Positions 1-7,851 of a stretch of 9,013 nucleotides of DNA are shown in pieces. Location: the NCBI GenBank assembly GCA_021809225.1, contig JAKBAL010000056.1:1-9013 (forward strand), in the 5' to 3' direction. The notes beneath the pieces were generated by a model. The model saw only the letters and a list, made by a program, of their open reading frames with translations, was not told the DNA's origin and did not search any database. The position numbers were made by a program, and so were the translations under genes. Positions within the stretch are counted from its first letter, which is position 1; each line of letters begins with the position of its first letter. This DNA is from Pseudomonadota bacterium (GTDB lineage Bacteria; Pseudomonadota; Alphaproteobacteria; UBA9655).

Positions 1-3000
1 GGCAAATGCAGCATATAACAGGCTTTAAGGTTCCTGTTTATATCATGATAACAAAATGCGATCTGGTACCTGGATTTCAAACCTTTTGTAAAGCAATCCC
101 TTCTCATAATAAACATGACATGTTTGGTTGGTCCAATAGTCATCCTATAGATTCAAGTTATGATACGGGATGGATAGATGAAGCTTTTTTCACCCTTAAT
201 GGATCTCTCTATCAGGATCAGGAAGAAATATATGCGGATGGGAGAAGTCTCGTTAATTCCGATGATATTTTTTTATTCCCCTATACATTAAATACATTAA
301 AAGATGGGATTCGAACGTACTCTGATAACCTATTTAAATCTTCAGGATACCATGAGAGCTTCTTTTTACGTGGAATTTATTTTGTTGGGGATAGTAATAT
401 CGAAGCCCCCACTCTTAAGAAACAAGCGCTTAATGAAGTTTCTCTAAAAGTTGAATCTTCTATTCATAACGTCGAACACAACCACATCTATTTTAGTGAC
501 AATCTTTTTGAATACAAAGCTTTTCGCGAAGTTGGTCTGGCAAGGCCCCTTTCTCAAACTCTATTGGGAAACAGTACAGCAATACGGTTTGGCAAAATTA
601 CGATTGCCGTAGCTGTAGTATTAGGAACGCTAGGTCTTTTGCGCGCAAACGACACTTTACAAAAAGCTAGAGTGAATCTTATTCCTGCTCTTTCTCAAGT
701 CGACATTACCCTAGAAAAAATACACGGGCAAAATGCACAAACTGATATGGGTCGCATTTTCTTTGATGATCAGGCTCAAGTGCTATTGAACACAATGACC
801 CAAATTAGTGTTAATCATCTCTCATCTATTTTTATTCCTGCCTCTTGGTTATCCTCTCTCGATTTAAGAATTAAATATGTAATGAGCCTTGCCTATGATC
901 AGGTCATTTTTCAGTCGCTGTCGAGCCAATTAAATTATAAAGCAACACAACTTTTTGCAGGAAATTCAACTATCCCCGTCACAGAAACCCCAGGAAATGG
1001 AATTTATCCCCTTGAAACAATTGAATTTTATCGCTTGCAAAACTATGTCATTAGCACACAAGCTCTTGAGCTTGCCGCACAGAAATTCAATGAACTCGGA
1101 TCATCGGGAAATTTGAATGATGTTGCAGATATTATTAAGTATTTGTTCAATTATGAAATGCCTAAATCTTTCTTTATACATAGCAATTACTACACAAGCA
1201 CCCTTAAATACTCTAACTTAAGACCATTTGATTTTAAAGCTTACCAAACTGAGGCCTCCACAAAACTACATGCTCTTTTTGATCAATTTCAACTCGCTTG
1301 TTTTGACCCTGCTCGAATAATCCCAGGGCTAGGGCAACTATCGACTACGCTCAATGAAATTACGGGGACTCAAAATTATACAACAAATGCTGACGTTCTT
1401 CGTAATGTTTACGTTAGTCTTACCGAAACCGTTACATCTATACAAAATCCTGGATTACAATGGATTAATGCAGATGTTTTTAATCCTGGTCCACAATATG
1501 ATTATATTATGGGGCTTATTAGCGCTTCTAACTTTTTTACACATACGGAACTAACTAATTTTACTCATGAAATAAATCAAAACTTTCTTACTTTCCGTAA
1601 AGAATTGGCTCGTTACACCTCTCCCCTTATTGACGGAGAAAATATTTTTAGCACAGAGGATAATCTTGCGATAAATAAGCCATCAGATGGTACCTTGTCT
1701 CTACAGCAATATTTAACTCTTTTCTTTAATGAATCCTTTATGGCTGAAGCTCACAAGCAGAGCATTATCACATCTATTCCGACAGGATCTATTTTATTGT
1801 GGGACGTACTCCGTCTTCAACAAGCAGTTAGTATAGCAACTGACTATACAAACTTTATGAATTCTCGCCTTTTAAATATGCCAAAAGCACTTCAACCTTT
1901 GTTACACAAAGTAGGAAGTGAAAACCTAACAAAAAATATTGTTCAATATCTCGCCGAAGCTGAAGTGTTTAATTCCGACGCAAGTGGAAGTCTTATCGGT
2001 TCGCCGGAAGATGCTTTGCTTACACAAGTACAAAACTATAGGACAGCAAGTCCTTATCTTGAGCAAATTTTATCTACCCTTAAAATCAATTCTACTGTTA
2101 CGTATGGTACTCTTAAGGGGCTGTTAAACACTGAAGTTTACATCCCCTTACAAAAGCTAGACGCAATCTTAGGAGCAGAAGCTCCTTATGCTATTAAAAT
2201 GGATTCATTTGATTGGTGGGAAGGCCAACCTATGGCTGCTTTAGAGGCTTATAATGTTTTTAATGTGACGGAACTTAAAAATTACCTACAACAACAAAGG
2301 GATCGCATTAACTACTTAGCTCAAGAATTTTCTGAACCGCTTGTTTCGTTACTCGAACAAATTAATATTGAAAGTATGCCAGGAAATCTTCCGCTCATTA
2401 AAAAATGGCAAGAAATTCTTGATGAACTTAGTGGATATATTCGCAAAAGCCCAGGGAATGAGCTTGCTGAACTTGAAACTTTTATTACAACTCCTCTTAA
2501 TGAAGTGACACTTTCAACCTGTAGTAAATACACAGATGACAGCAAATTGATGGTAGCTTCCCAAGATTTTTTCACACGAATTCATATCGATCTTATCGAA
2601 AAACTCCAAGAGAGATGCGCTGACCTTTCAGGATCTGTCTCAATGGATACTTATTCACAAATCGCTAAATTTTTTAACGCTAATCTCGCTGGTAAGTTTC
2701 CCTTCGTCCAAGATGTTACCGCCCCCGCCCCTGATGCTGCTCCTCAAGATATTCGCACTTTTTTTGAGTTACTTGACAATCAAGGAACTGACGTAAAAGC
2801 TGCCTTAGCAGAAGCTAAAAATCTGGGAACAGCAGGCAAAAATGCCCTTACCTTTATTAAGCAAATAGAACAAGTTCGAAGCTTCTTTGGTGATTATTTA
2901 ACTCCCAATTCTACACTCCCCTCCCCTGCTTTTGCTTTTGACGTAACATTTAGAGTCAATAAAAGTAAAGAAGAACGGGCAAACGAAATTCTTAATTGGG

Positions 3001-3629
3001 AACTTACCTCTCAAGATACAACAATTACCATGCGTTCAACCTCTCCTACAGGCTATTGGAGCGCAGGTGATCCTATAACGATGACTTTCCGCTGGGCACA
3101 GAATAGTCCTCTCCAACCCCAAGGGACTGAAGGTGTATTAGGATATAATGCACAGGGCGAAGATGCGTCATTCTCTTATAGCGGTACGTGGGCGTTTCTT
3201 CGACTCTTGTTACAGCATCAAGCAAAAGCTTCTGACTTTGCTGATTTAAATGATGAGGATCCTACGACTTTGCGTTTTGATATTCCTCTCACCAATGTTG
3301 TCGCAAATAGCTCCTCTACGCTTTCATCTATACCTTCATGTTTACCATCATCACCTTCTTCTGCATCATCATCATCATCATCTTCCTCTTCGGTGGATAA
3401 ATTACCAACAGCGGCTGTTTTTGTGCGGCTTAAGGTATCTCCTATAAAGATGAAAGCCCCTGCAAAGCCAGCTGCAGCGGGAAGTGCAAGCAGTTCTTCT
3501 TCAAGTTCCTCAACATCGAGTAGCACCCCTTCAACATCAGAAAAGCCTAAAATTCAGGCAGGGCCGCCGGTCAATTTACCCTATTTCCCTTATCAAGCTC
3601 CTCGCCTTACCTCGGAGACTAAAATATGA
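1..3629 (+). CDS. tssM: Type VI secretion inner-membrane protein TssM/IcmF, 5'-truncated by the window edge
   Basis: TssM spans the inner membrane and links the TssJL membrane complex of the type VI secretion system to the outer membrane. The reading frame is open to the left edge (frame from base 3), so the Met at 6 is internal. Residues below count from it. The N-terminal cytoplasmic GTPase-like domain is cut after Walker A; the TKCD motif (residues 16-19) is kept. One strong membrane helix lies at about 195-214. The long periplasmic part includes the IcmF-related middle and, from about 970, the beta-rich C-terminal domain (PAFAFDVTFRV, GTWAFLRLLL, VFVRLKV). Oddities are two serine tracts (residues 1121-1129 and 1162-1169) around the last predicted strand, and a Pro-rich tail ending LPYFPYQAPRL. 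The stop overlaps the tssA start by 4 bp (ATGA), so the two are coupled. Assignment is by family pattern and neighbour; it is firm. Confidence 0.93.
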   Translation, partial: QMQHITGFKVPVYIMITKCDLVPGFQTFCKAIPSHNKHDMFGWSNSHPIDSSYDTGWIDEAFFTLNGSLYQDQEEIYADGRSLVNSDDIFLFPYTLNTLKDGIRTYSDNLFKSSGYHESFFLRGIYFVGDSNIEAPTLKKQALNEVSLKVESSIHNVEHNHIYFSDNLFEYKAFREVGLARPLSQTLLGNSTAIRFGKITIAVAVVLGTLGLLRANDTLQKARVNLIPALSQVDITLEKIHGQNAQTDMGRIFFDDQAQVLLNTMTQISVNHLSSIFIPASWLSSLDLRIKYVMSLAYDQVIFQSLSSQLNYKATQLFAGNSTIPVTETPGNGIYPLETIEFYRLQNYVISTQALELAAQKFNELGSSGNLNDVADIIKYLFNYEMPKSFFIHSNYYTSTLKYSNLRPFDFKAYQTEASTKLHALFDQFQLACFDPARIIPGLGQLSTTLNEITGTQNYTTNADVLRNVYVSLTETVTSIQNPGLQWINADVFNPGPQYDYIMGLISASNFFTHTELTNFTHEINQNFLTFRKELARYTSPLIDGENIFSTEDNLAINKPSDGTLSLQQYLTLFFNESFMAEAHKQSIITSIPTGSILLWDVLRLQQAVSIATDYTNFMNSRLLNMPKALQPLLHKVGSENLTKNIVQYLAEAEVFNSDASGSLIGSPEDALLTQVQNYRTASPYLEQILSTLKINSTVTYGTLKGLLNTEVYIPLQKLDAILGAEAPYAIKMDSFDWWEGQPMAALEAYNVFNVTELKNYLQQQRDRINYLAQEFSEPLVSLLEQINIESMPGNLPLIKKWQEILDELSGYIRKSPGNELAELETFITTPLNEVTLSTCSKYTDDSKLMVASQDFFTRIHIDLIEKLQERCADLSGSVSMDTYSQIAKFFNANLAGKFPFVQDVTAPAPDAAPQDIRTFFELLDNQGTDVKAALAEAKNLGTAGKNALTFIKQIEQVRSFFGDYLTPNSTLPSPAFAFDVTFRVNKSKEERANEILNWELTSQDTTITMRSTSPTGYWSAGDPITMTFRWAQNSPLQPQGTEGVLGYNAQGEDASFSYSGTWAFLRLLLQHQAKASDFADLNDEDPTTLRFDIPLTNVVANSSSTLSSIPSCLPSSPSSASSSSSSSSSVDKLPTAAVFVRLKVSPIKMKAPAKPAAAGSASSSSSSSSTSSSTPSTSEKPKIQAGPPVNLPYFPYQAPRLTSETKI
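3366..3380 (+). repeat. (TCA)5 trinucleotide microsatellite inside tssM
   Basis: Five perfect TCA units, followed by four other serine codons (TCT TCC TCT TCG), encode a run of nine serines in the TssM C-terminal region. Unit gain or loss would change linker length by whole residues without shifting the frame. The second serine tract (3489-3512) uses mixed AGC/AGT/TCN codons and is not a DNA microsatellite. Confidence 0.8.
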
Positions 3630-4699
3630 CCGAAAAAACATTATTAAACCCTAATAAGGTACACCTTCTTTTAAAGCCTATCCCTGGCAAAAAGCCTTGT
3701 GGTGAATACTTACGATATACCGAAGTTTACGATCATATACGTGATGCGCGACGAGAAGATGACGAAAAGCTTCCTAAAGGAGTTTGGAAAACTGAAATTA
3801 AAAAAGCAGATTGGGATAAGGTCTCGCATATTTGTCAGGACACTCTCAAAAATCAATCTAAGGATGTTCAAATTGCTGTCTGGCTTGCTGAAGCATGGCT
3901 ACATCTTGAAGGAATTGCCGGCCTTACACAGGGGCTTGAGCTTATCTTAGGGTTAACGCAAAATTTTTGGAATGATATTCACCCTCAAATAAAAAAAGGC
4001 TCTTACGAGTTACGTGTTGTTCCTTATGAGTGGATTAATACCCGTCTGAGTGAAGAAGTTTATCGTATTGCAATTAGCTCGCCTTCGGATCGATCAGCTC
4101 ACTCTTATCAATTTTTAAATTACCTTGAAGCCAATCGCTATGAAATTGCCAGTAAAAGGAATCAACCTCCTACTATGCAATCTAAAGAGAATGAGAATGA
4201 CCATCCCTCTTTAGCAAAGGTATCCTTAAGCATTGATCAAACACCAACAGCTTTTTATCGTTATATGGATGAAAGCTGCATGCGTACTTTAACTCTCATG
4301 GTACAGCTGGAAGAAGAACTGCGTTCACACTTAGCTGCAGAAGCTCCAGCATTTTATAAGCTCCGTGAAAAAATAGATTCCATCCATCGATTTACACGTC
4401 AAATTCTAAATGTACGAGGCGAAAAGCAAAAGGCTAAAAAATTAACAACTGAAACCTTACCAGCACAAAAAATAGCCCTAACAGGCTCTATCGAAACGCG
4501 AGAGCAAGCGTACATCATACTAGAAGAAGTAGCTGCTTACCTTGAGCGTATTGAACCTCATAGCCCAACGCCTTATCTCATTCGCCGTGCCATCAACTGG
4601 GGAAGCATGTCTTTATCGCAACTTGTTTCTGATACCTTCAATAATAATCAGGATATGTCTTTGCTTTTGGATATTCTGAACATAAAAAGAGCTCCATAA
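3626..4699 (+). CDS. tssA: Type VI secretion protein TssA (ImpA N-terminal domain, VasJ-like C terminus)
   Basis: TssA is a cytoplasmic T6SS component that helps recruit and assemble the baseplate and contractile tail. The 357-residue product starts with the ImpA N-terminal pattern: PIPGKKPCGEYLRY (about 18-31), then DARRED, KADWDKV, and SKDVQIAVWLAEAWLHLEGIAG in two blocks, ending near residue 130. The C-terminal part carries the conserved block with TGSIETREQAY, IEPHSPTPYLIRRA and NWGSMSLSQLV, as in shorter TssA proteins of the VasJ/TssA2 type. Length fits these shorter forms. The ATG overlaps the tssM stop (ATGA) and a GGAG lies 8 bases upstream inside tssM, which fixes the start and indicates translational coupling. 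It is the last gene of the plus-strand operon; the next gene is convergent and I see no strong plus-strand terminator after it. Confidence 0.93.
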   Translation: MTEKTLLNPNKVHLLLKPIPGKKPCGEYLRYTEVYDHIRDARREDDEKLPKGVWKTEIKKADWDKVSHICQDTLKNQSKDVQIAVWLAEAWLHLEGIAGLTQGLELILGLTQNFWNDIHPQIKKGSYELRVVPYEWINTRLSEEVYRIAISSPSDRSAHSYQFLNYLEANRYEIASKRNQPPTMQSKENENDHPSLAKVSLSIDQTPTAFYRYMDESCMRTLTLMVQLEEELRSHLAAEAPAFYKLREKIDSIHRFTRQILNVRGEKQKAKKLTTETLPAQKIALTGSIETREQAYIILEEVAAYLERIEPHSPTPYLIRRAINWGSMSLSQLVSDTFNNNQDMSLLLDILNIKRAP

Positions 4700-4740
4700 A
4701 TATTTCTTAAAATCTTCTTGTTTTCTATAAAAATAGATGC

Positions 4741-4764
4741 AAAAAACCGAGAAACTCTTTCCTC
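4741..4764 (-). terminator. Rho-independent terminator for the outer-membrane protein gene
   Basis: Read on the minus strand, GAGGAA-AGAG-TTTCTC forms a six-pair stem (one G-T) with a four-base loop, followed by GG and six T. It lies about 70 bases past the stop of the minus-strand gene ending at 4832. Only the minus strand has the T run, so it does not obviously serve tssA. Confidence 0.5.
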
Positions 4765-4831
4765 TTCAGAAATATTTCCCCTTACCGCTTAGACGTTACA
4801 CAGCCCTAATATCCCTGTAAAACAACAATAT

Positions 4832-5605
4832 TCATTTACCAGGTAGAGGACCCCACGTGATTCCTAAGCCTAAGAACCCTATGAGTTCTCTAGCTCCTGC
4901 TATGCTGTGGCCTGCGCTGAATAAAATATAATTTTGCGGGGTAAAAAAATATCTTCCCCCAAAATTATTAAGTAATTCTGACCCAAAAGTAAGATTCCTT
5001 GCTCCTTGAGCAAAAAGCTCATTCCCAAGCAATAAGTTTTTGGTAACTTGCCATTGCAAGCGAACGCCTCCAAAAGGATAATTAAATTGTCCTGGGTTAG
5101 GGTCTATAGTGTATCCTCCTCCTATTATGATTTTCCAATCTCCCCAACTTTTTTGTATCAAGCAGGGAAATACCCCTGCAACTTTTGTACTTGTGAACCC
5201 CCTTTGTTGATATCCCGTAGGAAGGAGGACTTTTGGAAACAAAGCGATCTGAGGATACCATTCAGTTTCATGAATAAGAGCATGATTAATTTCCAAACGA
5301 ATGTCTCCATACGCATATTCAGTTCTTAAGTTTTTCCGCGCAAGAATAGAAGCAGGAATAACGGCACGTACTTGGTAATCAGGAAAAATACCTACATCTA
5401 CTTCAAGTGCTGGAACCTGCACTAAAGTTCTGACTTTTGTTGATGAGAGTCTTGCGTGAAAATCTAAAAAGACCCGCTTATAAGCCGTCGGAGCAGGACT
5501 ATCGATAAAAAATTCCGCAGCAAAACTGGATTGTTTCATACCTAGTATTAAAAAGAAAATAGAAGCAAGACACCATTCAAGTTTTTTTTTATTTTTATTT
5601 AGCAA
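4832..5605 (-). CDS. Outer-membrane beta-barrel protein, phenol-degradation MetA-like/transporter type
   Basis: The 257-residue product begins with a Sec signal peptide: basic KNKKK, hydrophobic core CLASIFFLILGM, and a likely cut after SSFAA (about residue 30). The mature part has alternating hydrophobic strands and Gly/aromatic turns of a small beta barrel. The order of motifs (VQVPALEVDVGIFPDYQVRAVIP, shown here as one strand pair; GDIRLEIN; PQIALFPKVLLPTG; GDWKIIIGGGYT) resembles the Phenol_MetA_deg/'transporter' outer-membrane family, whose substrates are mostly unknown. The only start that keeps the signal peptide is TTG at 5605, because a TGA lies four codons upstream and the next Met (residue 23) would remove it. 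GAG nine bases upstream is a weak ribosome site. The C terminus ends GPLPGK, not in an aromatic residue as in classical barrels. It is divergent from the MFS gene and convergent with tssA. The function is not established. Confidence 0.75.
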   Translation of the reverse strand: MLNKNKKKLEWCLASIFFLILGMKQSSFAAEFFIDSPAPTAYKRVFLDFHARLSSTKVRTLVQVPALEVDVGIFPDYQVRAVIPASILARKNLRTEYAYGDIRLEINHALIHETEWYPQIALFPKVLLPTGYQQRGFTSTKVAGVFPCLIQKSWGDWKIIIGGGYTIDPNPGQFNYPFGGVRLQWQVTKNLLLGNELFAQGARNLTFGSELLNNFGGRYFFTPQNYILFSAGHSIAGARELIGFLGLGITWGPLPGK

Positions 5606-5637
5606 AAAAAATTCTCAATTAATTATGTTTTTTTCTG

Positions 5638-5643
5638 ATTATA
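5638..5643 (-). promoter_or_regulatory. Perfect -10 box (TATAAT) upstream of the outer-membrane protein gene
   Basis: The minus strand reads TATAAT 32 bases before the TTG start, which would give a leader of about 25 bases. No good -35 hexamer is seen at 16-18 bases, so an activator or an unusual -35 would be needed. It may also be chance in AT-rich DNA. Confidence 0.4.
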
Positions 5644-5719
5644 TACATTTTAGCAGAAGACACGACACTTTTTAATCTCAGACAGAGACAAAAAGGGTCA
5701 AAAAGACAGAAAGCTACAT

Positions 5720-5734
5720 ATTAATGCAATTAAT
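5720..5734. promoter_or_regulatory. Candidate operator dyad ATTAAT-GCA-ATTAAT
   Basis: A perfect six-base inverted repeat with a three-base centre lies between the divergent outer-membrane and MFS genes, 55-69 bases before the MFS ATG. It contains T-N11-A, the core spacing of LysR-type sites. Nearby, CAAAAAG occurs twice ten bases apart (5689-5695 and 5699-5705). No regulator gene is in the window. Confidence 0.3.
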
Positions 5735-5788
5735 CTTGCTTGCTGAACCTTACAAAAGATTTTGCTATCGTTAAAAAAAGAAAATGAC

Positions 5789-6985
5789 ATGACAAGAATT
5801 CGAATGAAAAATATTTCTAAAGCTAAAGCTCTCAAATTTATCCTTCTTATGGGCCTAACGAGCCTATTTGCAGATATGACTTATGAGGCTGCGCGTAGCA
5901 TCACAGGACCTTTCCTTGCAACTTTAGGAGCAAGTGCTGCTGCTGTTGGATTTATAGCCGGATTCGGAGAATTCCTAGGGTACACACTACGTTCTGTCTC
6001 AGGTTATTTTGCTGATAAAACTCAACGATATTGGGCTATGACGATCATAGGATACGTCATCAACCTCCTTGCCATTCCTGCCTTAGCCCTTGCGGAAGAT
6101 TGGCCCATCGTCTGTTTTTTAATTATTTTAGAACGTGTGGGGAAAGCCATTCGAACACCGGCGCGAGATGCCATGCTTTCCCACGCAGGCAGTCAGATTG
6201 GTGTCGGTTGGGCTTTCGGACTTCATGAAGCCCTCGACCAATGTGGTGCAATGATTGGGCCCTTAATCGTCACTGCTGTTCTTTATTACAAAGGAAGTTA
6301 TCAAGAAAGCTTTGCCGTACTCTCTATACCAGCTCTTCTTGCCTTTGCCGCTTTACTTATTGCCTTCAAACTTTACCCTTACCCTGAACATCTTGATATA
6401 AGGCTTAAAAAGCTGGAACCACGAGGAATGACAGGTTCGTTCTGGATTTATCTTTTAGGAGCTGGTTTGATCGCGGCTGGATACGCTGATTTTTCTCTTA
6501 TTGCTTATCATTTTGAAAAGCAATCAATTCTCAGTATCGTTTGGATTCCAATATTTTATTCTTTTGCGATGGGTATTATCACAATTTCTGCTCCTTTATT
6601 AGGTTATCTCTATGATAAAAAAGGAATTATTGTTTTAATTTGGGTGAGTATTTTATCAACATTTTTTTCACCCTTGGTATTTTTAGGAGGATTTTACCTA
6701 GCCATTTTAGGAGTCATTCTTTGGAGTATTGGCATAGGCGCCCATGAATCTTTAATGCGCGCCATTATAGCTCATATGGTTTCAACACCCAAAAGAGCTT
6801 CTTTCTATGGAATTTTTAATGCTTGATTTGGAACATTTTGGTTGATAGGAAGCATAATTATGGGGGGTCTTTATGATTTTTCCCTTTGGGCCATTATCAT
6901 CTTTTCATTGGCCGTTCAACTTCTTGCTATCCCTTTCCTCATTTGGGTTAAAAAAACTGACACAACTCATGAAACAATGATGTAA
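5789..6985 (+). pseudogene. MFS transporter interrupted by an in-frame TGA (345 of 398 codons before the stop)
   Basis: The protein is a major facilitator family inner-membrane carrier. It shows the opening FADMTYEAARSITGPFL, the loop motif GYFADKTQRYW (motif A position) and ERVGKAIRTPARDAMLS in the fourth-helix region, typical of an uncharacterised MFS subgroup of unknown substrate. TGA at 6824-6826 stops the frame. The same frame then continues for 52 codons to TAA, encoding FGTFWLIGSIIMGGLYD and a final helix, that is TM11 and TM12. The joined length of 398 is normal for the family, so this is a nonsense change and not a natural end. I chose the ATG at 5789; a TTG at 5762 would add nine codons, and neither has a strong ribosome site. 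TGA serves as a stop in tssM and in the gene at 7606, so recoding is unlikely. A 345-aa product lacking two helices is probably inactive. Sequencing error remains possible. Confidence 0.75.
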
Positions 6986-7027
6986 TAATTGGTTAGATGT
7001 ACACTTCTACTTTGAAATCAGTTGATA

Positions 7028-7055
7028 AACAAAAATGCCCCTTCATTTGGAAGAG
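7028..7055 (-). terminator. Weak intrinsic terminator after tRNA-His
   Basis: On the minus strand, CTCTTC-CAAAT-GAAGGG forms a six-pair stem (one G-T) and is followed by GCA and a five-T run, 17 bases past the tRNA CCA end. The stem is short and the T run is offset by three bases, so the call is tentative. Confidence 0.35.
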
Positions 7056-7071
7056 TCAGATCACTTCTTTA

Positions 7072-7149
7072 TGGGGCGAGTGATGGGAATTGAACCCACG
7101 GCCTCCAGTGCCACAAACTGGCGCTCTAACCAACTGAGCTACACCCGCC
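7072..7149 (-). tRNA. tRNA-His (anticodon GTG), CCA encoded
   Basis: On the minus strand a complete cloverleaf is present: acceptor GCGGGTG pairing with CACTCGC (one G-T), D-arm GCTC/GAGC, anticodon stem CCAGT/ACTGG around loop TTGTGGC with anticodon GTG, and T-arm GTGGG/CCCAT with loop TTCAATT. G-1 at 7149 faces discriminator C73 (7075), the classic histidine identity pair. The CCA tail (7072-7074) is encoded in the DNA. This gene reads CAC/CAT codons. Confidence 0.97.
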
Positions 7150-7170
7150 ATATACCTGGTTTAAGAATTT

Positions 7171-7198
7171 AGAATACACGAATCAGGAAAACTTTAAA
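7171..7198 (-). promoter_or_regulatory. Possible promoter of tRNA-His
   Basis: The minus strand has TTTAAA (7193-7198), a 16-base spacer and TATTCT (7171-7176), about 22 bases before the tRNA 5' end. Each hexamer differs from consensus by about two bases. The position suits a short leader, but AT-rich DNA makes chance matches common. Confidence 0.35.
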
Positions 7199-7278
7199 GT
7201 ATAAAACTCACTGAGAGAGGTCTTAACTTCCTGGTTTTTTGATGCAAATTCTTAGCACAAGTCTATGATTTACCTACT

Positions 7279-7315
7279 CGATATTACATCCATTCGTCAA
7301 GTCTTTGATTGCCTC
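7279..7315 (+). repeat. Degenerate direct repeat, copy 1
   Basis: This 37-base stretch matches 8011-8049 in the same orientation with scattered mismatches and a two-base gap. The shared core is TCAAGT-C/T-TTTGATTGC, which contains a small hairpin (TCAA/TTGA). It lies downstream of the two small minus-strand genes that sit between the copies. Confidence 0.45.
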
Positions 7316-7387
7316 TAAAAATAAGAAGAGATTTGATTAAATGTGTGCATAAGAAGTTTTAGACATCAACTTCGCAAGAAGAGAAAA

Positions 7388-7609
7388 CTAAGCAGCTGGT
7401 GCGGTTTCTGATGTTGACCCTTCAGAAATTCCTGGATACGTCCTATCACAAAGAGCTAGCTTTGATTGAAACCTTTCGTCCGCATATTGACAGGCTTTCC
7501 ATACATCCACACTTTTATAGGTTTCATCATTAAAAGGGGGTGCTCTTTTATAGACGATCTCACGTCCTGATTCACACAAAGCATTAATTAAGTCATCTGA
7601 GGTCATCAT
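7388..7609 (-). CDS. Hypothetical 73-aa protein, second gene of a coupled pair
   Basis: I do not recognise this protein. It is soluble-looking, with no signal peptide or membrane helix, mixed charged residues, three Cys (in NALCESG, WKACQYA and ALCDRTY) and a low-complexity tail ending STSETAPAA. It starts with two Met codons; the first ATG overlaps the TGA stop of the upstream gene (ATGATG context), which argues for translational coupling and for both being real genes. It has no separate ribosome site that I can see. No clear terminator follows, only a weak three-pair hairpin with TTTT near 7210-7225. Its function cannot be inferred from context. Confidence 0.55.
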   Translation of the reverse strand: MMTSDDLINALCESGREIVYKRAPPFNDETYKSVDVWKACQYADERFQSKLALCDRTYPGISEGSTSETAPAA

Positions 7610-7851
7610 GTAGGGATTATTAAAGCTGGGTGAATAAGTCCTTGGGGTTGAAGGGCTCTCACATGAGGTAAGTTAGTATTGATCTCACGATCAATGACAG
7701 CCACTAAAAGGCGTTTTCCCGTTTTAGTACGTCCTTTAAACCCATTCTCATGAGCCAAAGAAGCATTTGTTGCTCGTACTGAATTTAAGGCCTTTTGCCC
7801 ACTGATATGATCCTCAAAAACGTCGGATGACATGCGATTACTATACGCCAT
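7606..7851 (-). CDS. Hypothetical 81-aa protein, first gene of a coupled pair
   Basis: I do not recognise this protein. It has a basic middle (ENGFKGRTKTGKRLL) followed by a hydrophobic stretch LLVAVID and a Pro-rich tail ending HPALIIPT; there is no signal peptide. It might be a small nucleic-acid-binding or antitoxin-like protein, but no motif shows this. ATG at 7851 is the first start; a second ATG lies at residue 7. Neither has a good ribosome site. The frame stays open upstream to a TAG about 20 codons away without another usual start. Its TGA stop overlaps the start of the 73-aa gene. The region upstream is AT-rich and shared with the divergent 55-aa gene. Confidence 0.5.
   Translation of the reverse strand: MAYSNRMSSDVFEDHISGQKALNSVRATNASLAHENGFKGRTKTGKRLLVAVIDREINTNLPHVRALQPQGLIHPALIIPT

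Noticed and set aside
3218..3526. Minus-strand 102-codon frame with a strongly acidic run opposite the tssM end
   Set aside because: The acidic run is the reverse complement of the serine tracts in tssM. There is no ribosome site, and the plus-strand family match is firm.
5048..5329. Plus-strand 93-codon frame within the outer-membrane gene
   Set aside because: It lies wholly inside the signal-peptide-bearing minus-strand barrel gene and has no family pattern.
6824..6826. UGA read as tryptophan genome-wide
   Set aside because: tssM and the gene at 7606-7851 end in TGA within overlapping ATGA junctions, and Trp is otherwise TGG in these genes.
7184..7236. CAGGAA...TTCCTG followed by GTTTTTT as a plus-strand terminator
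   Set aside because: The loop is about 40 bases and no plus-strand gene ends nearby apart from the MFS gene beyond the antisense tRNA.
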